A DNA stretch of 38,260 nt, from the IMG/VR virus record IMGVR_UViG_3300030419_001215, positions 1 through 38,260 of that record; one strand, written 5' to 3'. Source of the stretch: a virus. A program made the position numbers and the translations under genes. Under the pieces are notes generated by a model. The model was given only the letters and a program-made list of their open reading frames with translations. It had not been told where the DNA came from and made no database searches. Below, piece by piece: positions 31,272-38,260 of the stretch. The number at the start of each line of letters is the position of its first letter. The first letter of the stretch is position 1.

Positions 31272-33260
31272 ATGAGTTACACAGCATCATACGTAGTAAA
31301 TTCTTCCTCAGCACAAGGTACTACTGACTTCCAATTCACTTTTCCCTACATAAAAGAAGAACATATAGAGGTTTACCTTAATTACAACAAGATCACTCAA
31401 GGTTCAGGATCTAACCAGTATCAAGTAATAACTAACGTATCCCCTAAACTTATACGACTGAACACAGGTATAAGCTCAGCCAATCTAAGAGTAGAAGTTA
31501 AAAGAAACTCTTCTCTCGATTCTGCTCTTGTTGACTATGCAGATGGTTCAACACTGACGGCAAATGATTTAGACACCAGTGTATTACAAAGCTTATATAT
31601 AGATCAGGAGTTAAAAGATAACCAAGGAAGAACAGTAACTATCAGCAGCTCAACTGGATTACCAACACTAAATAGTTTAAGACTAACCGATGTTGCAGAC
31701 CCCACGGGAGCACAAGATGCTGCAACTAAAAACTATGTAGACACAAAAGACAACACCAAGCTAAATCTCGCCGGTGGAACGATGAGTGGTGCCATTGCAA
31801 TGGGCACTAATAAAATTACAGGAGCAGGAGATCCAACAGCAGCACAAGATCTTTCAACTAAAAACTATGTAGACACAAAAGTATTTGCAGCAAACCAATT
31901 AACGAATGTAGTTGTCACCTCATCTCATATAACAGATGGAACAATTGTTGCTACTGATATTGCTACAGGAACATTAGACGGTCGCTATTACACAGAAACA
32001 GAATTAGATGCCGGACAATTAGATAACAGATACTACACAGAAACAGAGTTAAACGCTGGACAACTAGACACCAGATACTTTACAGAGACTGAATGTGATG
32101 CTCGTTATTTCAGACAAGATAGTACAGAGACAATTTTAAGTAGTGCAACATGGAGTGGTAGTGATGCTTATATAGCAACGACAGGTGCAATCGATGCACG
32201 TATTGTTGATCTTGTAGATGATGTTGGTGGCTTTGTACCTATAGCAAATGAAACATCATTCCCAGATACAAATCCAGATGTAAATAATGGTGCTGGAACA
32301 ATTGTCAGCATAAAAGCTTTAGCAAGTAATTTAACTTCAAACAGTAGTGGAGTAGCAACAATCGCTAATGGCAATGTAAGTAATAGTGCGACTATTACTA
32401 TCAATGGATTAGAAAATAGCAAAACATATTCTTCAAGCTTTGGAATGCTTGTCGAGACTACATCGACACTTCATACCTATACGTTCCATAGACAAACACC
32501 AAAAGCAACAGAAGTTACAACTGTTGCTGGTATTTCTTCAGCCGTTAGTACCGTTGCAACAAATATCAATGATGTCTCTAATTTTGCTGATATCTATCAA
32601 ATAAGTTCTTCTGCTCCTACGGCAAGAAGTGATAGTAGTTCTCTTCAAAATGGTGACTTATGGTTTGATAACTCATCAAATAAAGTTTTGATGGTCAGAG
32701 ATGGATCGGCTGGTGATGGTTATGCACCAGTAAGTCCATCTCAATCAGTATTAAATGATATTGCAATTGTTTCTGGTCAAATAACTTATCAAGAAGATCT
32801 TGGAAGTATTGCTGAAGCTTTAGAAACAGGGACTGGAAATAATATCAATACAGTTGCTACAAACATTGCAAATGTAAATACAACAGCGGGATCAATTGCA
32901 AATGTAAATACAACAGCAGGATCTATCTCAAATGTAAATACTGTCGGAGGTGCAATTGCGAATGTTAATACCGTTGGAGCTTCTATTGCTGATGTAAATA
33001 GATATGCCAATGAATATAAAATTGCAAACTCAGCACCAAGCAGTCCTTCAGCAGGAGACCTTTGGTATGACGGTACTAATAACGTACTTAAATATCATAA
33101 CAACAGTGGATTCGTAGGAATCTCAAGTGGACTAACAGCAATTGTTCAAGACACAGGGCCAGCTTTAGGAGGGCATTTAGACTGTAATGATAAAAATCTC
33201 ACAGAAGTAGGTACTATAAGTGGAGATAATCTACAGCTTGACTTCGGAGGACTTACTTAG
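31272..33260 (+). CDS. Tail fibre protein with T7 gp17-like N-terminus
   Basis: Fibres contact the host surface. The N-terminal domain (about 1-150) is the T7 gp17 tail-attachment type: SYTASYVVNSSSAQGTTDFQ, FPYIKEEHIEVYL and LTANDLDTSVLQSLYIDQE. The shaft consists of repeats. Two copies of GAQDAATKNYVDTK-type sequence come first, then three 15-residue units of the type RYYTETELDAGQLDN. A late stretch of five decapeptides of type IANVNTTAGS lies at about 32860-33000. The protein ends with QLDFGGLT and has no receptor-binding tip of its own, so the following genes probably supply the distal parts. Confidence 0.93.
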   Translation: MSYTASYVVNSSSAQGTTDFQFTFPYIKEEHIEVYLNYNKITQGSGSNQYQVITNVSPKLIRLNTGISSANLRVEVKRNSSLDSALVDYADGSTLTANDLDTSVLQSLYIDQELKDNQGRTVTISSSTGLPTLNSLRLTDVADPTGAQDAATKNYVDTKDNTKLNLAGGTMSGAIAMGTNKITGAGDPTAAQDLSTKNYVDTKVFAANQLTNVVVTSSHITDGTIVATDIATGTLDGRYYTETELDAGQLDNRYYTETELNAGQLDTRYFTETECDARYFRQDSTETILSSATWSGSDAYIATTGAIDARIVDLVDDVGGFVPIANETSFPDTNPDVNNGAGTIVSIKALASNLTSNSSGVATIANGNVSNSATITINGLENSKTYSSSFGMLVETTSTLHTYTFHRQTPKATEVTTVAGISSAVSTVATNINDVSNFADIYQISSSAPTARSDSSSLQNGDLWFDNSSNKVLMVRDGSAGDGYAPVSPSQSVLNDIAIVSGQITYQEDLGSIAEALETGTGNNINTVATNIANVNTTAGSIANVNTTAGSISNVNTVGGAIANVNTVGASIADVNRYANEYKIANSAPSSPSAGDLWYDGTNNVLKYHNNSGFVGISSGLTAIVQDTGPALGGHLDCNDKNLTEVGTISGDNLQLDFGGLT

Positions 33261-33262
33261 TA

Positions 33263-34123
33263 ATGGCGAAATTATTAAAACTTCGTAGAGGTACAACCTC
33301 TCAACACAGCAGCTTTACTGGAGCAGAAGGAGAAGTAACTGTAGATACGACGAAAGATACTCTTGTCGTACATGACGGAAGTACAGCCGGTGGTATCCCA
33401 CTAGCTAAAGAATCCGCTGCTTTATCTTTAATAGATGAAGATAATATGGCTTCGAATAGTGCTACTCGACCTCCTAGCCAACAATCTGTCAAAGCTTATG
33501 TAGATGCAGGAGACGCAACAGTTCCTACAACTATTACTGTTGCAGATGAATCAACCGATACCTCTTGTAATGTAGCGTTTTTCACTGGGGCAACAGGAGA
33601 TCTAGCACCTAAAACTGGTACAAATCTAACCTTTAATTCTGATACTGGAATACTTACAGCTACTGGATTCTCAGGTCCAATAACAGGAAATGTTACAGGA
33701 GATGTAACAGGGAATGTTACGGGTAATGTTACCGGAACGGCTGCAACAGTAACTGGTGCTGCTCAAGCCAATGTTACTTCTGTCGGAACTTTAACTGCTA
33801 TTAATATTGATGGTCCTTATAGACAAGTAGCAGAAGCAGTAGGAGGTACAGCTATTGATACAAGTACAGGTAATTATTTTACAAAAACAATATCTGGTAA
33901 TACAACATTTACTTTTACAAATCCAGCAGCAAGTGGAACTGTTACCTCATTCACTCTTGAATTAACACATAGTTCAGGCACTGTTACATGGCCTTCAGAA
34001 GTAAAATGGAATACAGATACAGCACCATCATTAACTACAGGTAAAACACATTTATTTATGTTTGTTAGTGATGATAACGGTTCACGTTGGCGTGGTTCAG
34101 TACTTGTAGATTATGTAAATTAA
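33263..34123 (+). CDS. Tail fibre-associated protein
   Basis: The 286-residue protein opens LKLRRGTTSQHSSFTGAEGE and continues DTLVVHDGSTAGG, the start found in many phage fibre and tropism proteins. A middle stretch repeats GNVTG four or five times, a shaft-like motif. The C-terminal half is a Thr/Gly-rich beta domain (TFTFTNPAASGTVTSFTLEL) that resembles collagen-free fibre tips. It starts two bases after the tail fibre gene and ends two bases before the receptor-binding protein gene. It probably extends the gp17-like fibre. Confidence 0.8.
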   Translation: MAKLLKLRRGTTSQHSSFTGAEGEVTVDTTKDTLVVHDGSTAGGIPLAKESAALSLIDEDNMASNSATRPPSQQSVKAYVDAGDATVPTTITVADESTDTSCNVAFFTGATGDLAPKTGTNLTFNSDTGILTATGFSGPITGNVTGDVTGNVTGNVTGTAATVTGAAQANVTSVGTLTAINIDGPYRQVAEAVGGTAIDTSTGNYFTKTISGNTTFTFTNPAASGTVTSFTLELTHSSGTVTWPSEVKWNTDTAPSLTTGKTHLFMFVSDDNGSRWRGSVLVDYVN

Positions 34124-34125
34124 CT

Positions 34126-36180
34126 ATGGACAAAATTACTAACAGCCTTATGCAAGGTGCCGCTGGAGTTAGCGGCGATAAAACCTATGTGGATGATGTA
34201 TTCACTATGGCTACCTGGATGGGAGATGGAAATGATAATAAAGCTATTGACTGTGGTATAGATTTAGATACTCACGGTGGTATGGTTATAATAAGGAATG
34301 CTACTAATACTGGTAATTGGTATGTATTTGATACTGCAAGAGGTAAAACTAAAAGATTCAAAATAACTTCATCAGGTGAGTCTAATGAAACAGATTATAT
34401 AAAAAGCTGGACTTCAACAGGTTTTACTTTAGGGACTTCTTCTGATATTAATAATGATGGAGATAATTACATAGCATATGTATTTAGAAATTGCCCAGGC
34501 TTCTTTGAATGTATTACATATAGTGGAAACTCAAGTAGTAATCAAAATATTAGCCATACTCTAGGAGATACCCCTGGTCATGCTGTTCTCAAATCAAGAG
34601 ATAATGAGGGTCATTGGTATTGTTTTAATAAAGGTGAAAACAGTAAAGGTTGTTATTGGAATGATGATCAAGCATTCGAGTCAGGATACGATATGTTTGG
34701 CAGTGTAGGTTCTACTACTGTTAATATTAAAGATAATGGTAATGAAAACGGATGGGATTATGTACTTTACTTATGGGCAGATGATGCACAGGTATTTGGT
34801 ACTAATGGAGATGAATCTATAGTTAAAGCAGGTACATATAACGGTAATGGTGAAGATAGTAATGATTGGGATCACGACCATAAAATATCATTAGGATGGG
34901 AACCAGAATGGGTCTTAATAAGAAGAAGAGATCAAGGTGATAATTGGATATTGGCTGATGATATGAAAGGTATGAAAAGGCAATATTCAGCAACTAACAG
35001 TACTCATGTAACACCTATTTCATATTTTAATGAAACTAGTCAACCTACACCTGGTTCTTCTATTAACGATTGGATAGAATTTTATCCTGATGGTTTTAGA
35101 CTTACAGAAGATTGGTCCGCTATAAATGGTTCTGGTGCTGAATATATGTATTTAGCTATTAGGAAAAACATGCATAAACCTGCTGTTAATCCTACAGATT
35201 GTTTTGCAATGGATCGTGGTAGGACTTCACCGAAAGTTAATTATGATGATATTTGGCATTCAGGTGTCTTTAACAGTGGATTTAGAGTAGATATGTCCCT
35301 TGTTAAATCTATTGACAGCGATAACTTTGATTGGATTTGGGGTACAAGACAATGGGGTAATAGAAAAATACCAACTGATGATGGTAACTCAAACACTCAT
35401 TATCCTGCCCATGCTTGGACAAGTGATAAAGGTTGTCATGGTGATGGAATTTCTACTAACCCTCATTTCAGTGAAACAGGGATGGGTGCTTGGATGTGGA
35501 AAAGAAACCCAGGTTCCTTTACTCAAGGGATGTATACAGGAGTTTCAGCAAATGAGTTAGAAGTCAAGCATGGACTTGGTGCTAAACCTGAAATGCTTTG
35601 GATACGAAAAGCGGGGAGCGAGCATACTCTTGTTTATCATAAAGGAAACAATGGTGGCTCTAACCCACAAAACTGGTATACAAAACTAGGAGCTACTGAT
35701 ACACAACAAAACGATAATGATTGGTTAGATAACTTTGATCCCGCAACAAATGGTAATGCTCTTAGTTATTTTAAAGTAGGTGATTCTGCTTTAACTAATC
35801 AAGATGGCAATTATTATCTCTGGTGGGCATTTGGTTCAGTACCAGGAATAAGTTCTATTGGTTCTTATACAGGAACGGGCGGACATATCAGTCTAGACCT
35901 TGGCTTCACTCCGAGATTTATGATGATCAAAAGATTGACAAATGACAGTTTTCATTGGCAAGTCTTTGGATTACCAGATAAAGACAATGACAATGCAGGT
36001 ACAGGTATAGTTAGTGGTGACGACCCATCAGTTACTATGGTTGGATCATCATTCTTCCCAGATAGTTACAACTGGGTAGATCCTGAAACTGACGGTATTC
36101 AAATCGAAAATGATGGTAATTTTGTTAAAGATCGAATAAATGCAAATGGCGCTAAGTTTATATACTATGCACATGCTTAA
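34126..36180 (+). CDS. Modular receptor-binding protein (repeated DUF7483-like modules)
   Basis: From ATG 34126 the product has 684 residues and begins MDKITNSLMQGAAGVSG. It is built of about six related modules, beginning near residues 30, 130, 237, about 355 (degenerate), 471 and 579. Each has a Gly/Asn turn (YNGNG, YTGTG), then a strand like HKISLGWEPEWVLIRR or HISLDLGFTPRFMMIKR, an aromatic phrase (NWILADD, HWQVFG) and a closing Tyr/Trp-rich strand (YYLWWAF). I recall such modules, sometimes called DUF7483, from marine phage tail proteins. A carbohydrate-binding fibre tip is the likely role. An in-frame GTG at 34087 inside the previous gene is not needed. Confidence 0.75.
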   Translation: MDKITNSLMQGAAGVSGDKTYVDDVFTMATWMGDGNDNKAIDCGIDLDTHGGMVIIRNATNTGNWYVFDTARGKTKRFKITSSGESNETDYIKSWTSTGFTLGTSSDINNDGDNYIAYVFRNCPGFFECITYSGNSSSNQNISHTLGDTPGHAVLKSRDNEGHWYCFNKGENSKGCYWNDDQAFESGYDMFGSVGSTTVNIKDNGNENGWDYVLYLWADDAQVFGTNGDESIVKAGTYNGNGEDSNDWDHDHKISLGWEPEWVLIRRRDQGDNWILADDMKGMKRQYSATNSTHVTPISYFNETSQPTPGSSINDWIEFYPDGFRLTEDWSAINGSGAEYMYLAIRKNMHKPAVNPTDCFAMDRGRTSPKVNYDDIWHSGVFNSGFRVDMSLVKSIDSDNFDWIWGTRQWGNRKIPTDDGNSNTHYPAHAWTSDKGCHGDGISTNPHFSETGMGAWMWKRNPGSFTQGMYTGVSANELEVKHGLGAKPEMLWIRKAGSEHTLVYHKGNNGGSNPQNWYTKLGATDTQQNDNDWLDNFDPATNGNALSYFKVGDSALTNQDGNYYLWWAFGSVPGISSIGSYTGTGGHISLDLGFTPRFMMIKRLTNDSFHWQVFGLPDKDNDNAGTGIVSGDDPSVTMVGSSFFPDSYNWVDPETDGIQIENDGNFVKDRINANGAKFIYYAHA

Positions 36181-36189
36181 TTTTTACTA

Positions 36190-36639
36190 ATGAATTATAG
36201 AAACGACACAACCGGAGCTATTGAAACTAAAGCTAGTATCATTGCTCAATATCCAAACACCTCATTCCCTAAACCAGTACAAGATTCTGATATAGAAAGT
36301 TTAGGTTATAAAACCATTTATCCTAGTGTAGGTCCATCAACTACTAAACCATACGAATTTGCACAACATGACGGTATCGAATTAGTAGATGGTAAATGGA
36401 CTTATAAATGGAAGAAAACTACTGCTACTGATTCTGAAAAAGCAAATATTGATGCTGAAGAAGCAGCAGCAGTAAGAGGTAGTAGAACGCAAGCATTAGC
36501 TGAATCTGACTGGACACAAACCAGGGATTTAACATTATCTAATGATGCTGATTGGAAAACTTACCGACAAGCTTTAAGAGATATTCCTACTCAATCGGGC
36601 TTCCCACATACAATAACGTGGCCCACCAAACCTTCTTAG
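36190..36639 (+). CDS. Tail fibre assembly-type protein (phage tail APC-like)
   Basis: The 149 residues end in a hallmark of the phage tail assembly chaperone-like family: QALAESDWTQTRDLTL, then WKTYRQALRDIPTQSGFP and ITWPTKP. The N-terminal half has little secondary-structure signal (GYKTIYPSVGPSTTKPYEF). Proteins of this type follow fibre genes in many marine phages and probably chaperone or cap them. The final codons contain a CCCACCAA box that precedes the next gene. Confidence 0.8.
   Translation: MNYRNDTTGAIETKASIIAQYPNTSFPKPVQDSDIESLGYKTIYPSVGPSTTKPYEFAQHDGIELVDGKWTYKWKKTTATDSEKANIDAEEAAAVRGSRTQALAESDWTQTRDLTLSNDADWKTYRQALRDIPTQSGFPHTITWPTKPS
36622..36629 (+). promoter_or_regulatory. 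CCCACCAA box, 11 nt before start codon
   Basis: Copy of the recurring box inside the end of the tail assembly-type gene, where it encodes Pro-Thr-Lys, 11 bases before ATG 36641. As this ITWPTKP ending is conserved in the protein family, part of the match may be dictated by the protein. Confidence 0.35.
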
Positions 36640-36640
36640 A

Positions 36641-36826
36641 ATGAAAACTGTCGCAATTATTTCTCTAACTCTTAACTTAGGAGTTATTGGTATAGGTCTT
36701 TACGGTTACTTGAATAAAGATAAAGTAATCAATATAATTTTAGATAAGGTCAAAGGGGAAATCCCTTCATTGGTTAAAGAATCAATGCCTTCATTGCCCA
36801 CCACAACAGGATTTCCTAAATTATGA
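36641..36826 (+). CDS. Small single-helix membrane protein
   Basis: The 61-residue protein has an N-terminal hydrophobic helix (VAIISLTLNLGVIGIGLYGY) and a charged amphipathic middle. It ends Pro-rich (SLPTTTGFPKL). Topology fits a membrane-anchored lysis accessory or envelope protein. I recall similar proteins beside structural genes in cyanophages. The gene starts one base after the previous stop, and its own stop overlaps the next ATG by four bases. Function unknown. Confidence 0.7.
   Translation: MKTVAIISLTLNLGVIGIGLYGYLNKDKVINIILDKVKGEIPSLVKESMPSLPTTTGFPKL
36797..36806 (+). promoter_or_regulatory. CCCACCACAA box, 16 nt before start codon
   Basis: Exact full-length copy of the recurring box inside the end of the preceding small gene, encoding Pro-Thr-Thr, 16 bases before ATG 36823. 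The spacing is the longest of the set. Confidence 0.45.
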
Positions 36827-37344
36827 ATCAGGCGAAAGGAAGTAATATTCTTCCTAGTCTCCTCGCTCTTGGTTTAATTGGTAGCAATCTCTTTTCCCTT
36901 GTCCTATTAAGTAAGTCAGGGAATGGAATGCCTAACCTTGCAACACTTGCGACGACTGAAAACAGTGCAAGTCAAATGCGCTATACGAAAAATGAAAATG
37001 GGCTAGAAGTTCTTGTTACTCACAACATGCACTCTCCCAAAACTGTTCTCTTTACTTCAGAAAAAAGTAAATGGCACGGGAAAACAGACTATGTTCACAA
37101 AGAATATATTGCCCATCATCCTGGTGGACATGCAGGATTATCACCTGAATATCTCCAGTGCATTAAAAATAAAGGCAGTGCAGAATCTAACGGTGAGATC
37201 GTAGGAACTTCTGTTGTCACTGCAACTCCTGCTGCTACTACACTCTCTGGAATTCCAATAATAGGATGGCTTGCTAGTGCAGTTGCTGTTAAGAAAGCTG
37301 GTCAGATTGGGAAAAATGTAGGCGGTGATTTTGTAGATTGCTAA
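36823..37344 (+). CDS. Virion or envelope protein with N- and C-terminal hydrophobic helices
   Basis: The 173-residue product has a hydrophobic N-terminal segment (ILPSLLALGLIGSNLFSLVLL) and a polar centre with several His (HNMHSP, AHHPGGHAG). A second hydrophobic stretch lies near the C-terminus (LSGIPIIGWLASAVAV), followed by VGGDFVDC. It resembles a protein I recall from marine cyanophages beside the next gene, usually annotated as hypothetical or virion. No enzyme motif is visible. It overlaps the upstream gene (ATGA) and is followed directly by a GTG start. Confidence 0.7.
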   Translation: MNQAKGSNILPSLLALGLIGSNLFSLVLLSKSGNGMPNLATLATTENSASQMRYTKNENGLEVLVTHNMHSPKTVLFTSEKSKWHGKTDYVHKEYIAHHPGGHAGLSPEYLQCIKNKGSAESNGEIVGTSVVTATPAATTLSGIPIIGWLASAVAVKKAGQIGKNVGGDFVDC

Positions 37345-38106
37345 GTGGATGGAATCCCAAAAATACAAATTAATAATATTTCTATTCCTCGTAATATTAT
37401 CAATACCCCAACTCCTTCTATACTTCAAACACAACCTTTAACTCTTGATTTACAATCCCCTAATCTAATATTTGAAATCCCTGGATGTATAGAAGCTCAT
37501 CCAGATTCAGGAGGAAATAAACAACTTAAACAAGACGATAACCGTGGAGTTAAAACATATTGTGATGCAGGCATGCCATCATTTAATGCAATAGATTATA
37601 GACCAGAAGATATACAACCTACACCTCAGCCAACAACACCAAAAATAAACACAAAAAAAGACGAATCTAATTCGCAAGAAAGGAATGATGATACATCCAC
37701 GACAAATCAAAATATCAATATTCCTCTTAACATTCCATGTCCTAGACCTGGTGATCCACCTATAGGAGCTGTTGGAAAATATGGAGGAAAAATTATTGCT
37801 GGTTATGAAAAAGTTGGAAACTTATGTAAAACAATTTATGAGGACAGAACCATGCTCGAAATAATCGACACTTATACCCCACCACCAACAACGTTGATTA
37901 ATACAAGCGCAATAGCAATAGGATCTGTCCTCGGAGTTACTTTACTCGGACAACCACTTGCAAAGTTTTTTCAAAAAAAATTGAAAGGACAAGTTAAGAA
38001 ACTATCCAAAAAATTCACGAAGAAGATTCTTGCTTTGCGGGGGAAGAAACCGAAGGTGTTGTCACTTCGTGAACGCCAAGTGGAGCAGAGGAATCTAAGG
38101 AAATAG
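37345..38106 (+). CDS. Virion protein, cyanophage type, C-terminal membrane helix
   Basis: The 253-residue protein starts at GTG directly after the preceding stop. It contains IEIPGCIEAHPDS-like sequence (here FEIPGCIEAHPDSGGNKQL) and TYCDAGMPSFNAIDYRPED, then a Pro/Asn-rich linker and NIPCPRPGDPPIGAVG. A hydrophobic helix (INTSAIAIGSVLGVTLLG) and a very basic tail (KKLKGQVKKLSKKFTKK) close it. I recall this architecture from marine cyanophage structural proteins. Its last 105 bases are also read on the other strand by the gene entering from the right edge. Confidence 0.75.
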   Translation: MDGIPKIQINNISIPRNIINTPTPSILQTQPLTLDLQSPNLIFEIPGCIEAHPDSGGNKQLKQDDNRGVKTYCDAGMPSFNAIDYRPEDIQPTPQPTTPKINTKKDESNSQERNDDTSTTNQNINIPLNIPCPRPGDPPIGAVGKYGGKIIAGYEKVGNLCKTIYEDRTMLEIIDTYTPPPTTLINTSAIAIGSVLGVTLLGQPLAKFFQKKLKGQVKKLSKKFTKKILALRGKKPKVLSLRERQVEQRNLRK

Positions 38107-38260
38107 GATGAACGTGATCTATTGGCTTTTCCTTAAATGGCCTAGTTAAAATATCCGAGCAAATACTATATGCTGAGCTAGTAGGAGCGAAATTTATTCC
38201 TTGAGACTTAAACTTAGAGCACTCACGAAGCCTCGCAATCTCAAAGTCAAGCCTCTTATT
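38002..38260 (-). CDS. Minus-strand gene entering from right edge, C-terminal part
   Basis: An open frame runs from the right edge leftward for 85 codons to a TAG at 38002-38004. Visible sequence begins NKRLDFEIARLRECSKFKSQ and continues INFAPTSSAYSICSDIL, which has the look of a folded, cysteine-containing phage protein. The last third (about 33 codons) lies antisense to the end of the plus-strand gene and is more Ser/Thr-rich. It belongs to the same strand as the terminase block at the left edge, so the two blocks may be continuous in the full genome. Function unknown. Confidence 0.55.

Noticed and set aside
34087-34125. Upstream GTG extension of the receptor-binding protein
   Set aside because: It would overlap the end of the previous gene in another frame; ATG 34126 gives the same tight spacing seen at neighbouring late genes.
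37868-37895. CCCACCAC in the last plus-strand gene
   Set aside because: It is internal to a Pro-Pro-Pro coding stretch with no start codon nearby, so it is explained by the protein sequence.
1-38260. Circular or terminally redundant genome closed at the window ends
   Set aside because: The first and last bases share no repeat, and joining them puts a stop after one more codon in the left-edge signal-peptide gene. A segment is more likely missing.

Overview
The window is most of the genome of a lytic, T7-like marine podovirus (Autographiviridae-type layout). The diagnostic genes are a single-subunit T7-type RNA polymerase, a gp2.5-like SSB, a gp3-like endonuclease, a gp4-like primase-helicase, a gp6-like exonuclease, and the canonical portal, scaffold, capsid, tail tube A/B, gp13, gp14, gp15, gp16 and tail-fibre series. 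The AT-rich sequence and the small membrane or structural proteins at both ends resemble what I remember from phages of marine picocyanobacteria (Prochlorococcus/Synechococcus). The host is therefore an inference. I see no photosynthesis or other auxiliary metabolic gene, integrase, tRNA, CRISPR array or recognisable endolysin.

Layout. Positions 1-2936 are a minus-strand block: terminase small and large subunits, a 76-codon gene, a two-helix membrane protein that could be a holin, and the start of a secreted protein cut by the left edge. One tiny plus-strand membrane ORF sits inside this block. Positions 2937-3446 form a divergent, gene-free control region with inverted repeats and phased short repeats. 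Positions 3447-5135 hold small early genes separated by hairpins. Positions 5125-11606 are transcription and replication genes. Positions 11612-31268 are head, tail-tube and internal virion genes, with an intrinsic terminator just after the capsid gene, as in T7. Positions 31272-36639 are tail fibre and receptor-binding genes, and 36641-38106 small envelope or virion proteins. A minus-strand gene entering from the right edge converges on the last plus-strand gene.

The most notable points are these. (1) There is no DNA polymerase gene: primase-helicase and exonuclease overlap by 4 nt exactly where it normally lies. The primase-helicase has lost the acidic C-terminal tail that contacts the polymerase in T7, while the SSB keeps one. 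(2) The box ACCCACCACAA, or a close variant, recurs 0-16 nt upstream of about ten start codons, in three early cases just after RNA hairpins. It looks like a phage-specific translation or RNA-processing signal. (3) The gp16-position protein has 2521 residues, about twice T7 gp16. It appears to be an injected polyvalent protein with two ADP-ribosyltransferase-like segments, an HExxH metallopeptidase-like segment and an LPD38-like C-terminal region. (4) The terminase genes are on the opposite strand, divergent from the early genes. (5) The portal 3' end carries an overlapping second reading frame. (6) The tail-tube B protein carries a duplicated insert domain, and the receptor-binding protein is built from about six modules.

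The genes suggest this course. Host RNA polymerase would transcribe the early cluster and the phage RNA polymerase would take over. The phage primase-helicase, SSB, endonuclease and exonuclease would work with a DNA polymerase supplied by the host. The late operon would build the particle, and the minus-strand terminase would package DNA. The two window ends do not join in frame, so a piece of the genome is probably missing.
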